A stretch of 64,000 bases of DNA from Oscillospiraceae bacterium. GTDB lineage: Bacteria > Bacillota > Clostridia > Oscillospirales > Ruminococcaceae. Below the pieces are notes generated by a model. That model searched no databases, was not told the origin of the DNA, and worked only from the letters and a program-made list of their open reading frames with translations. A program made the translations under genes and the position numbers. Positions 56,381 to 63,279 of this stretch are shown in pieces; the first letter of the stretch is position 1, and each line of letters opens with the position of its first letter. The DNA is taken from the NCBI GenBank assembly GCA_902779915.1, contig CACZDM010000005.1, positions 23,198 to 87,197 of the forward strand. The letters run 5' to 3'.

Positions 56381-57352
56381 ATGAAGAAGCTAATTTTGAA
56401 TTATTTTCAAAAAGCAATATCGATAATGCTAACCGTGATCTTGTTTTTATCGACAGTTTCATTTGAAGTCTTTGCGACTGATCCAAAAGTTTCGATAATA
56501 ATTCCGGTATACAACACTCCCTCAAATTTATTGAGGGGCTGCTTGGAAAGCGCCAAAAATCAAACTCTCAAGGATATTGAGATAATTTGCATTGATGATG
56601 GGTCAACTGATGGAAGCGGGAAAATTTTAGATGAATATTCAAAAGCTGACCCGAGATTTAGGGTTGTTCATCAAGAAAACAGCGGATGCGCGGTTGCGCG
56701 AAACAGGGGAATGGACATTGCCAAAGGCGAATATATACAATTTTTAGACTCAGATGACAAGATTTTTCAAACTATGTCGGAAAAATGTTATAGTAAAGCT
56801 AAAGAGTTTGATGCGGATATTGTCAGATGTGGTTCTAATTTTTGCCGCTTAAAAGACAATGTGATTTGGGGCGAAGATCAAAATGTCGATTGCGCCTATA
56901 GTTTGGTTATTTGGAATGGCATCTGGAAAACAAAATTTTTAAAAGATAACAATTTAAGGTTTGATGAATCCGCCTTTTCCAGAACAGACACTTCATTTAG
57001 CATTATCTGCAATTTATGTGCAAAAAAAGTTGCAACAATTTCAGAAAATCTATATAACTATCAGCGATATTCCAAAAAGAATTCGATTTGTGAAATAGTT
57101 GGTAAAAACAAAGAAAAACAACAAAAAGATCAAGCAAGTGTCTATAAATATATAATGAAACACATTGATTTTAGTGGTAAAAATAAAAAAGCTGTTGTGA
57201 ATTTTCTTATGGTTTTTTTGAGATATTTTAAATTATTTGGAACGCCCGAGATGCTTTGCGCTGTTAAACCGCTTTTGAAAGACGATGTAGTAGATCTGCT
57301 TCCCGCTAAAGAGAGACTTTTAATCAGGAAACTTATTCAAAGCGCTGGGTGA
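56381..57352 (+). CDS. GT2-family glycosyltransferase with N-terminal signal peptide, second copy
   Basis: 323 residues from the ATG at 56381, preceded by AGGAGGG; an upstream ATG at 56360 is before that site. A Sec signal (ISIMLTVILFLSTVSF, cut after FEVFA) is followed at once by the GT-A core: DPKVSIIIPVYNTPSNLLRG, IICIDDGSTDGSGKILDEYS, CAVARNRGMDIAKGEYIQFL and DSDD. It is clearly paralogous to 18388-19389, with the same domain plan and length. Nucleotide-sugar enzymes are expected in the cytosol, so a cleavable signal is unusual. No membrane helix follows. It stands alone downstream of tRNA-Ala. Confidence 0.85.
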   Translation: MKKLILNYFQKAISIMLTVILFLSTVSFEVFATDPKVSIIIPVYNTPSNLLRGCLESAKNQTLKDIEIICIDDGSTDGSGKILDEYSKADPRFRVVHQENSGCAVARNRGMDIAKGEYIQFLDSDDKIFQTMSEKCYSKAKEFDADIVRCGSNFCRLKDNVIWGEDQNVDCAYSLVIWNGIWKTKFLKDNNLRFDESAFSRTDTSFSIICNLCAKKVATISENLYNYQRYSKKNSICEIVGKNKEKQQKDQASVYKYIMKHIDFSGKNKKAVVNFLMVFLRYFKLFGTPEMLCAVKPLLKDDVVDLLPAKERLLIRKLIQSAG

Positions 57353-57485
57353 GAATCAAAAATATATTGCCAAATTAATAAAAATGTAAAAATGCCCGAT
57401 GGCGCCCTAACGCACTCACCGGACAATTTCAACTGGTTGTTTCTTTCAAAAATTTGTTCACTAAGTCATCCCCATATATCTTTTA

Positions 57486-58904
57486 TTAATTTGCCGCATA
57501 AATTCTTGAAACTTCTTTTCCCCTTTTTCCGCCAACTTTTTCATATAAAATTCCATTATCAAAGTCATATCTTTTCGAATTAGTCGTGTCTATATGCCGC
57601 AAATTAACAGCGCCTGAGATGTCTATTATCTCATCGCCCCTCAGAATCAACCGCCTGACATCACACGGAATTTCAATTGGAAGCCCATATTTAATCAAAT
57701 ATTCCGGGACACAGTAGTTGTCTTTTTCGGGTTCGCTCAAAGAGGGCCAAGCGCTGATTTCTATTTTTCCACTTCCTTCATGTGTTGAACAGTCAAGCGC
57801 AGGGAAGTTGACTTTTTTTGACCATTCAAGAGAAATCCCATCAATGCCAGCTATTTTATGAAAAGACTGTCTAACAATCATCCTATTAGCATCTTTAAAA
57901 GATATTCCTTTATAATAGAATGCCGGAAAATATCTTTGAGTAGTATTTAAATTTAATGGTTTGTTTGGTGATAGATGGCAGTTTTTTATGTTTGTTATGT
58001 ACTTTTGTTTTGAAGGATATACAGTCACAAATTTTTTACCTTTATTATTTACCTGCCGACCAGCAACACAGGAAACTTTGTTTTGGCGTTTTTGACCCGC
58101 TGTAAATATCAGCTCATTCGCATTTTTGAGCGGGTCGAGGCTGTGTCCAGATCCTGACGATGCTCCCCAGGTTGTGTCTATTAGGGTCCATCCCTTCCTC
58201 TGCTTGCTTCCATCCTCAAGATAGACCGCGTTGAAGGCATGTCCGCAATTTTCGCCCCTGCCCATAATGCTTCCGAGATAGACACACGGTATGTCTGCCA
58301 TATTCATCATGAGTTGCGTCAACCTTGAAAATCCCTCGCAGACCGCCCTTCTGGTCGCGAAAACAAAAAAAGCATCCTGTGGAGCAAGACTTGTTTGATA
58401 GTCATACATGCTAAATCCGCCCGAACTAAAGTGTATATTTTTTGCAACCCAGCGATATATAGCCTTAGCCAGACGCATTTTTTCAGGCATATCTGAATAT
58501 TTGCTATATTTTTTTCCTTTGCCCATGTCAGCTTCTAAAGCTTTCGCTGGAGCGGTTCTTTTTTTGACTTTGGATTTTAATTTTTCAACAGTTTCCTTTA
58601 TGCTTTCATAACATTTTTTGTCATTGATATATTTTATTTCATTTGATTTATTTCTTCGACCAGTTGGAATTTTTCGAAATTCATTTAATTCATCAATTTG
58701 CGGCAAACGTTTGACTTCGTTCAGAAATTCATCATTTGTTGGAAGATTTTCAATCCAATCAATGCAAAAATCTTCCTCTCCTTGAGAGGTTGCTTGCGTG
58801 TGAACCTGCAAAAATCCCGTCAGCATAAGCATCATAACTAAAAATATTGCTAAAAATTTTTTTAAAAAACCAATATTTTTAATTTTTAATTTTGAGTTTT
58901 TCAT
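57486..58904 (-). CDS. Secreted transglutaminase-like protein
   Basis: 472 residues from the ATG at 58904, with AAGGTGGG upstream. The signal is FLKKFLAIFLVMMLMLTGFL with a likely cut near TQATS. Residues ~140-260 form a transglutaminase/protease-like core: the catalytic Cys in ATRRAVCEGFSRLTQLMM, His in NCGHAFNAVYLEDG and Asp in WTLIDTTWGAS. The C-terminal ~200 residues are of a different, beta-like kind with LRHIDTTNSKRYDFDNGILY, a pattern seen near Leu-rich surface proteins. Probably acts outside the cell as a peptidase or cross-linker; substrate unknown. Confidence 0.82.
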   Translation of the reverse strand: MKNSKLKIKNIGFLKKFLAIFLVMMLMLTGFLQVHTQATSQGEEDFCIDWIENLPTNDEFLNEVKRLPQIDELNEFRKIPTGRRNKSNEIKYINDKKCYESIKETVEKLKSKVKKRTAPAKALEADMGKGKKYSKYSDMPEKMRLAKAIYRWVAKNIHFSSGGFSMYDYQTSLAPQDAFFVFATRRAVCEGFSRLTQLMMNMADIPCVYLGSIMGRGENCGHAFNAVYLEDGSKQRKGWTLIDTTWGASSGSGHSLDPLKNANELIFTAGQKRQNKVSCVAGRQVNNKGKKFVTVYPSKQKYITNIKNCHLSPNKPLNLNTTQRYFPAFYYKGISFKDANRMIVRQSFHKIAGIDGISLEWSKKVNFPALDCSTHEGSGKIEISAWPSLSEPEKDNYCVPEYLIKYGLPIEIPCDVRRLILRGDEIIDISGAVNLRHIDTTNSKRYDFDNGILYEKVGGKRGKEVSRIYAAN

Positions 58905-59000
58905 ATTAACACCCACCTTAATTTTCAATTTTGTAATATATTTACAGTTTAGTCACACTATATTTTATCAAAATAATAAATATATAATATAACTAAATAT

Positions 59001-59029
59001 ATTCTATACCTATAGTGTATTTTTGTCAA
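59001..59029 (-). promoter_or_regulatory. Promoter of the transglutaminase-like gene
   Basis: Minus-strand TTGACA (59024-59029) and TAGAAT (59001-59006) with a 17-base spacer. Confidence 0.7.
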
Positions 59030-59133
59030 GAGCAATAATTTACAGAATTTCAGATTAAAGATTGTGCAATATGACGAAAAAATATTGACTGAAAATTTTA
59101 AATATATGACATATATTATACATAAAATTGAAT

Positions 59134-59201
59134 ATAAAATAAGAGAACGGTATAAATTCAAACACAAATCCGTATCGAAAATATACCGCTCTCTTATTTT
59201 A
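59134..59201 (-). terminator. Terminator of the ABC operon
   Basis: Arms of about 20 bases, AAAATAAGAGA.CGGTATA and TATACCG.TCTCTTATTTT, separated by about 28 bases. It lies just beyond the end of the leftward ATPase gene. Confidence 0.75.
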
Positions 59202-59224
59202 ATATGCGTATAATATGATATAGT

Positions 59225-59992
59225 TTATAGGCAATGCTCAATATCAGAAAATTTTTTAAATAAAACTTCAGCTGTCAGATTTTCTTTTTCCTTCCCTCTT
59301 GCCTCGAATATCACCTTGCCGCCAGACAGCATCACCAGACGTGTTCCAAAATTTATCGCATCATTCATATTGTGGGTTATCATCAGCGTTGTTAAATTAT
59401 TTTCCTCAACAATCTTTTGTGTGTGTGTCAAAACTAGATTTGCCGTTTTTGGATCCAGCGCGGAAGTGTGTTCATCCAGGAGAAGAATCTTTGGCTTTTG
59501 AATCGTCGCCATCAAAAGAGTTAAGGCCTGACGCTGGCCTCCAGACAAAAGTCCAACCTTTGAATTTAAATTGTTTTCCAATCCTAGTCCTAAATTTTCA
59601 ACAATATTCTTATATTTTTCAATGTCAGCTTTGGATATACACCAGTTTAAGCCGAGCTTTTTGCCTTTCCTGCTTGCCATTGCGAGATTTTCATATATCC
59701 TCATATTTGAAGCTGTTCCCATGAGCGGATCCTGAAAAACCCTGCCAAGTTGCTTTGCGCGAATATATTCTGGCTGATTTGAAACGTCGACGCCATCAAT
59801 TTTAATGCTGCCTTCATCCGCGGTGAGCTTGCCGGAAATCAGGTTCATCAAAGTGGACTTCCCCGAGCCATTAGAGCCGATTATGACGACAAATTCTCCT
59901 CTAGCAATCGAAAAATTAAAATTCTTAAATATAATTTTCTGATTAACTGTGTTTTTATTAAATGTTTTTGATATATTTGTTAATTTTAGCAC
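59225..59992 (-). CDS. ABC transporter ATPase (COG1101 type)
   Basis: 255 residues from a GTG start overlapping the permease by seven bases. Walker A GSNGSGKSTLMNLI, Q-loop VFQDPLMGTASNMRIYENLA, signature LLSGGQRQALTLLMA and Walker B ILLLDEHTSALD, with switch His in MITHNMNDA. The three-gene set with COG4120 and COG2984 proteins is known in Firmicutes as TrpXYZ-like and often linked to aromatic amino acids. The Tyr-codon leader upstream supports a tyrosine or related substrate. Confidence 0.88.
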   Translation of the reverse strand: MLKLTNISKTFNKNTVNQKIIFKNFNFSIARGEFVVIIGSNGSGKSTLMNLISGKLTADEGSIKIDGVDVSNQPEYIRAKQLGRVFQDPLMGTASNMRIYENLAMASRKGKKLGLNWCISKADIEKYKNIVENLGLGLENNLNSKVGLLSGGQRQALTLLMATIQKPKILLLDEHTSALDPKTANLVLTHTQKIVEENNLTTLMITHNMNDAINFGTRLVMLSGGKVIFEARGKEKENLTAEVLFKKFSDIEHCL

Positions 59993-60885
59993 TGTAATTC
60001 CCCCTTTTTTGTTATGAATTTAGGAACACTAAGCGCAACCGCAACAATGATTGCTGTGAACAGTTTCAGGTCGCTTGGGTTCATGCCAATCTGAAGAGCA
60101 AGTGTAATAACCAGTCTATATATTATTGACCCAACAACAGCAAAAATCAACTTAATCGCAAAATTACAATCATCTTTAACAAAAGTTTCACCAATTATTA
60201 TCGCTGCCAAGCCGCAAACCAGCGTTCCAACGCCCATGTTAATGTCAGCATACCCTTGGCTTTGGGAAACCAGCGCACCCGAAAAAGCAACAAGCCCGTT
60301 GCTCAGAGACAACGCAATAATCTGCATCATTCCAACATTTATCCCCATAGCGCAGACCATGTTTTTGTTGCTGCCCGTCGCCCTGATCGCATACCCTATT
60401 TCCGTCCCAAAAAACCAATACATGGCCCCGATAACAACCGCGCATATCAAAGCTCCCAAAACAGCCTCCGAAACAACCCTTGAATTCGAGCCAAATCCGC
60501 TAAACAATTCGTCAAAATATGTAAAGACGGTTTTTTTGCCGAGAAGGGGTGTGTTGGCCTTGCCCATGATTTTGATGTTGATGGAATACAGGGCTGTCAT
60601 GGTTAAAATGCCAGATAATATGCCGGGAATTTTTAATTTTTTGTGCAATACGCCGGTTGCGCATCCAGCGAGTGCGCCGATTAATGTTGCGACAGCAAGG
60701 CTCAAAACGGGGTTTAATCCCGAATATATTAAAACTGCGCTGACGCTTCCTCCCAATGCCAAGCTTCCATCAACGGTCAAATCAGCAAAATCCAAAATTT
60801 TAAAGGTTATATATAGTCCAACAACCATAACGCCCCAGATCATCCCTTGCGAGGTCGCTCCAATTGTTGTTAAAAATCCTTCCAT
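59986..60885 (-). CDS. ABC transporter permease (COG4120 type)
   Basis: 299 residues with about eight membrane segments and the branched-chain-permease-like start ATSQGMIWGVMVVGLYITFK, ILDFADLTVDGSLALGGSVS, and the loop GYAIRATGSNKNMVCAMGIN that contacts the ATPase. GGAG lies before the ATG. Coupled to the ATPase by overlap. Membrane channel of the operon. Confidence 0.88.
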   Translation of the reverse strand: MEGFLTTIGATSQGMIWGVMVVGLYITFKILDFADLTVDGSLALGGSVSAVLIYSGLNPVLSLAVATLIGALAGCATGVLHKKLKIPGILSGILTMTALYSINIKIMGKANTPLLGKKTVFTYFDELFSGFGSNSRVVSEAVLGALICAVVIGAMYWFFGTEIGYAIRATGSNKNMVCAMGINVGMMQIIALSLSNGLVAFSGALVSQSQGYADINMGVGTLVCGLAAIIIGETFVKDDCNFAIKLIFAVVGSIIYRLVITLALQIGMNPSDLKLFTAIIVAVALSVPKFITKKGELQC

Positions 60886-60903
60886 GTCAATTTCTCCTTT
60901 ACA

Positions 60904-61890
60904 TTATTGTGTTTTAACGAATTGTGATATATTTTTTAGATGGTCTGGAATTTTTATACCTAAAGCGTCGATAATATCACTATTTAAAGTTAATTCATTG
61001 TCTTTCAAATATTCTATAGGCATGTTTTGCGGGTCTTTGCCATTAATCAGGATTTCAAACGCTTGCCTTGCCGCCAATTTCCCAAGTTTATAGTAATCCA
61101 TGCCATATGTTCCGATCGCTCCTTTACCAACAACATTCGTTTCACCGCAGACAACCGGGATGTTTTGGGCCGTTGCAATAGAAGAAATTGTTGGCATGGT
61201 TGACGCCATCATATTGTCGGTTGGGGTGTATATCGCGTCAACACTTGAAACCATGCTTTGGACAACTTGAGCGACTTCGGATGATTGAGAAACTGTGAAA
61301 ATTTGTGACTTGAGCCCTAATTTTTCAATTTCTTTAACAGCAAGATTTGCTTGATACTCGGAGTTTGCTTCATTTGAGCAAAACAAAATTCCTATTTTTT
61401 CAACAGATGGTTTTAAATTTTTGATCAAAGCTATTTGCTTTTTAACAGGAGCCAGATCTGATGTCCCTGAAACGTTTGAGTTTGGCTTTTCGTTGGATTC
61501 AACCAGGCCCGCCGATTCGGGGGATGTTATGGCCGTGACAAGAATGGGAATGTTTTTGGTTGCGTTAGCAATCGCTTGGGCAGCTGGAGTCGCGATCGCC
61601 AAAATTAAATCTGATTTTTTATTTATCAATTTATTGCTCAGCAAACAGCAGTTAGCCTGTTCCCCTTGCGCATTTTCATAGTCTATCTCTATGTTTTTTC
61701 CATCAACCAAGCCGAGTTCTTCAAGCCCGTCAACAAATCCTTTTCGCGCCTGGTCTAGAGCATCGTGTTCAACTAATTGTAATATTCCAATTTTTATTTT
61801 GCCCGAATTCACATCCCTGCCATTTAAAACCATCGATATAATAACAATGGGGCAGATAATTAAAAGCAGAAGTTTTATGTTTATTCTCAA
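60904..61890 (-). CDS. ABC transporter substrate-binding protein (COG2984 type)
   Basis: About 328 residues from a TTG at 61890 with GAGGTG six bases upstream; a GTG at 61899 lies inside that site. N-terminal hydrophobic signal or anchor (IKLLLLIICPIVIISMVLNG) without a clear lipobox. The ABC_sub_bind fold is shown by IGILQLVEHDALDQARKGFV, LILAIATPAAQAIANATKNI, PILVTAITSPESAGLVES and GTYGMDYYKLGKLAARQAFE. First structural gene behind the attenuator leader. Confidence 0.88.
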   Translation of the reverse strand: MRINIKLLLLIICPIVIISMVLNGRDVNSGKIKIGILQLVEHDALDQARKGFVDGLEELGLVDGKNIEIDYENAQGEQANCCLLSNKLINKKSDLILAIATPAAQAIANATKNIPILVTAITSPESAGLVESNEKPNSNVSGTSDLAPVKKQIALIKNLKPSVEKIGILFCSNEANSEYQANLAVKEIEKLGLKSQIFTVSQSSEVAQVVQSMVSSVDAIYTPTDNMMASTMPTISSIATAQNIPVVCGETNVVGKGAIGTYGMDYYKLGKLAARQAFEILINGKDPQNMPIEYLKDNELTLNSDIIDALGIKIPDHLKNISQFVKTQ

Positions 61891-61999
61891 TTTTTTCACC
61901 TCAAATCTAAATTAATCATGCTAGTGTCATATATTTATAAAATATCGATCATCCCACTTGGTGTATTTCAAAATCAGCACAGAACATTTCCCCTTTTTT

Positions 62000-62137
62000 A
62001 AAAATCAAATTGGAGCCAACATAAACTCAAGCTGGCTCCAAAAAAACAAAAAATAAAGAGCCATCATAGACATTTGGCACAAGACCAAGCCCTATATCTA
62101 CGACAGCTCAAAACACACACATCGTAAATATAAGGCT
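62000..62137 (-). promoter_or_regulatory. Attenuator with alternative stems and terminator
   Basis: Minus-strand segments in order. 1: AGCCTTATATTTACGA (62122-62137). 2: GAGCTGTCGTAGATATAGGGCT (62088-62109, shown as its two halves GAGCTGTCGTAGATA and TCGTAGATATAGGGCT). 3: TGTCTATGATGGCTC (62058-62072). 4: TTGGAGCCA (62033-62041). 5: TGGCTCCAA (62010-62018) followed by TTTGATTTTT. Pairs 1:2 (16 positions), 2:3 (15 positions with four G-U) and 4:5 are visible, and the end of 3 (TGGCTC) can pair with 4. So 1:2 plus 3:4 would block the 4:5 terminator, while 2:3 would free it. Segment 1 starts at the stop codon of the leader peptide. Confidence 0.8.
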
Positions 62138-62189
62138 ATCTATAATAGCTCACAAAAATTTCAACAATATTCGAAAGAAAAGCACTCAT
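62136..62189 (-). CDS. 17-residue leader peptide with tandem Tyr codons
   Basis: ATG at 62187-62189, ribosome site GGAGGAGGG seven bases upstream, stop TAG at 62136-62138. The peptide is MSAFLSNIVEIFVSYYR. Two consecutive TAT codons lie just before the last Arg codon and the stop. It lies between a consensus promoter and the attenuator stems, so ribosome position on the Tyr codons could decide which stem forms. Too short for usual gene finders. Confidence 0.78.
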   Translation of the reverse strand: MSAFLSNIVEIFVSYYR

Positions 62190-62215
62190 ACAAATCCCTC
62201 CTCCATACAGACATA

Positions 62216-62244
62216 ATTATAGCACACAAAAACACTTTTGTCAA
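62216..62244 (-). promoter_or_regulatory. Promoter of the leader and ABC operon
   Basis: Minus-strand perfect TTGACA (62239-62244) and TATAAT (62216-62221) with a 17-base spacer, about 325 bases before the first structural gene. Confidence 0.9.
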
Positions 62245-62332
62245 CCCCATTTCAAATAAAAATTATAAAGGCATGTTTTGATTTACAATTGGTGGTAATT
62301 TAAATCGCAAAAACTATTTGTATTGTTTTGTT

Positions 62333-62540
62333 GGGTTATATTTGTCCCCTCAAATATTTCTCCTTAAAAATCCGACTCTTTAATTTAAAACCCAATATAT
62401 TAAACTATCCTCGATTGCGTTTAAAAAAACAATGCAAAAGCCAATTAAAGTGCCGCCTGCTCACAACGGACTTGAGGATTAAACCTTGCTCAAACGCAAG
62501 TCCCTTTGAAAGCGTCCGTGAGAAGGGGTAGGCTGGCGCC
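62333..62540 (-). repeat. Dispersed intergenic repeat, copy D
   Basis: Closely matches the reverse complement of copy A: GGGTTATATTTGTCCC at the left, ATCCGACTCTTT, TTTAAA, CAATGCAAAAGCCAAT, GCTCACAACGGACTTGAGG, TTAAACCTT, CTTTGAAAGCGTCC and GGGGTAGG at the right. Confidence 0.75.
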
Positions 62541-62695
62541 CTCAAGGCCGCTTGCTTTGGGCAAAACCGCTAATCTAAAAAAATTTCCAAAAAAGCTTGC
62601 ATTTTGTCAAAAAGTGTGATAGCTTGGATAAATGGGAGTTGGGAAGCGTTTGCCGAACATTTGACATTGTTTCTAAAAAAATTTTGCAAAAGGGG

Positions 62696-62724
62696 TTGAC
62701 AAAGCGATGCAAATGTGCTACAAT
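62696..62724 (+). promoter_or_regulatory. Promoter of duplicated unit 1
   Basis: TTGACA at 62696-62701 and TACAAT at 62719-62724, 17-base spacer, in an AAAGGGG context shared with unit 2 and with 42246. Confidence 0.8.
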
Positions 62725-62726
62725 AA

Positions 62727-62860
62727 AAATCAGGAGCTGGAAGCCTCCAGCACCAGCTCTATAACTGGTAATACTTCCGCCGTTTATTGTTACATTGTAT
62801 AGCGCGCCCTCCTTTATCACTTTATGTGTTGTCAAAAGGGAGCGCGTTTTTGTTTGTTTT
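62727..62860 (+). ncRNA. Possible small RNA, unit 1
   Basis: Between a good promoter and a terminator (CGCGCCCTCCTTT / AAAGGGAGCGCG then TTTTTGTTTGTTTT, 62801-62860). The 5' part forms competing stems: GAGCTGG with CCAGCTC, or CTGGA with TCCAG. A 31-codon frame is an alternative. Confidence 0.4.
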
Positions 62861-62990
62861 GCGCCCTCAAGCCCGCCTGCTTTGAGCCAAAACCGCTAAG
62901 CTAAAAAAATTTTCAAAAAAAGCTTGCATTTTGTCTAAAATGTGATATGCTTAAATAGATGGGATTTGGAAAAAAATTTCAAGAAAGGGG

Positions 62991-63019
62991 TTGACAAAAC
63001 GATGAAAATATGCTACATA
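62991..63019 (+). promoter_or_regulatory. Promoter of duplicated unit 2
   Basis: TTGACA at 62991-62996 and TACATA at 63014-63019 with a 17-base spacer. Confidence 0.7.
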
Positions 63020-63027
63020 ATGGGAGA

Positions 63028-63062
63028 GGAGCCAGGAGCCAGGAGCCAGGAGCCAGGAGCCA
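63028..63062 (+). repeat. Five tandem GGAGCCA heptamers
   Basis: Exactly five copies of GGAGCCA begin about nine bases after the promoter of unit 2. A heptamer changes the reading frame by one with each copy, so copy number could vary by slippage. Confidence 0.9.
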
Positions 63063-63105
63063 GGGCCTAAATTTTGCCTTTTTATCGGGGCATATACATA
63101 TTGAC

Positions 63106-63164
63106 AAAAGCGCATTCTACTGACACTTTATGTGTTTTCAGAAGGAGTGTGCTTTTGTTTGTTT
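63106..63164 (+). terminator. Terminator-like hairpin of unit 2
   Basis: AAAAGCGCATTCT and AGGAGTGTGCTTTT close an inner stem CTGACAC/GTG..TCAG, followed by TTTGTTTGTTTT. It lies between the promoter and the BIG2 gene, so that gene needs readthrough or another promoter. Confidence 0.65.
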
Positions 63165-63279
63165 TGCGCGGTTTTTTAGGGAATATGGCGTGCCTTCGTG
63201 GCTTTGCTTAGAAAAAACTTCTCTGCGCAAAATTTTATGGTTTTGTCCTTATTTATTAAACTTTAAGGAGGAAATTTAT

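Larger units (their letters stand above)
62541..63165 (+). repeat. Tandem duplication of a small transcription unit
   Basis: Two ~300-base units side by side. Shared landmarks are GCGCCCTCAAG (62536 and 62861), CAAAACCGCTAA, AAAAAAGCTTGCATTTTGTC, GGGGTTGACAAA with a TGCTACA -10 region and a final hairpin with CACTTTATGTG. The parts right after each promoter differ, so the units have diverged there. No protein family; two tiny frames (31 and 22 codons) begin MQMCY and MKICY. Confidence 0.7.

Noticed and set aside
61891..62244. T-box riboswitch upstream of the ABC operon
   Set aside because: No AGGGTGGNACCGCG T-box sequence or specifier-loop arrangement found; the leader peptide and alternative stems explain the region better.
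62696..62810. Tiny peptides MQMCY... (31 codons) and MKICY... (22 codons) in the duplicated units
   Set aside because: Their starts overlap the promoter spacer, upstream of the expected transcription start, so they would not be translated from these promoters.
62575..62835. 86-codon minus-strand frame across duplicated unit 1
   Set aside because: Its start lies in the unit 1 terminator and it is not kept open in unit 2.
63028..63062. Heptamer array considered as a CRISPR or other spacer array
   Set aside because: Direct tandem repeats without spacers; no cas genes in the window.
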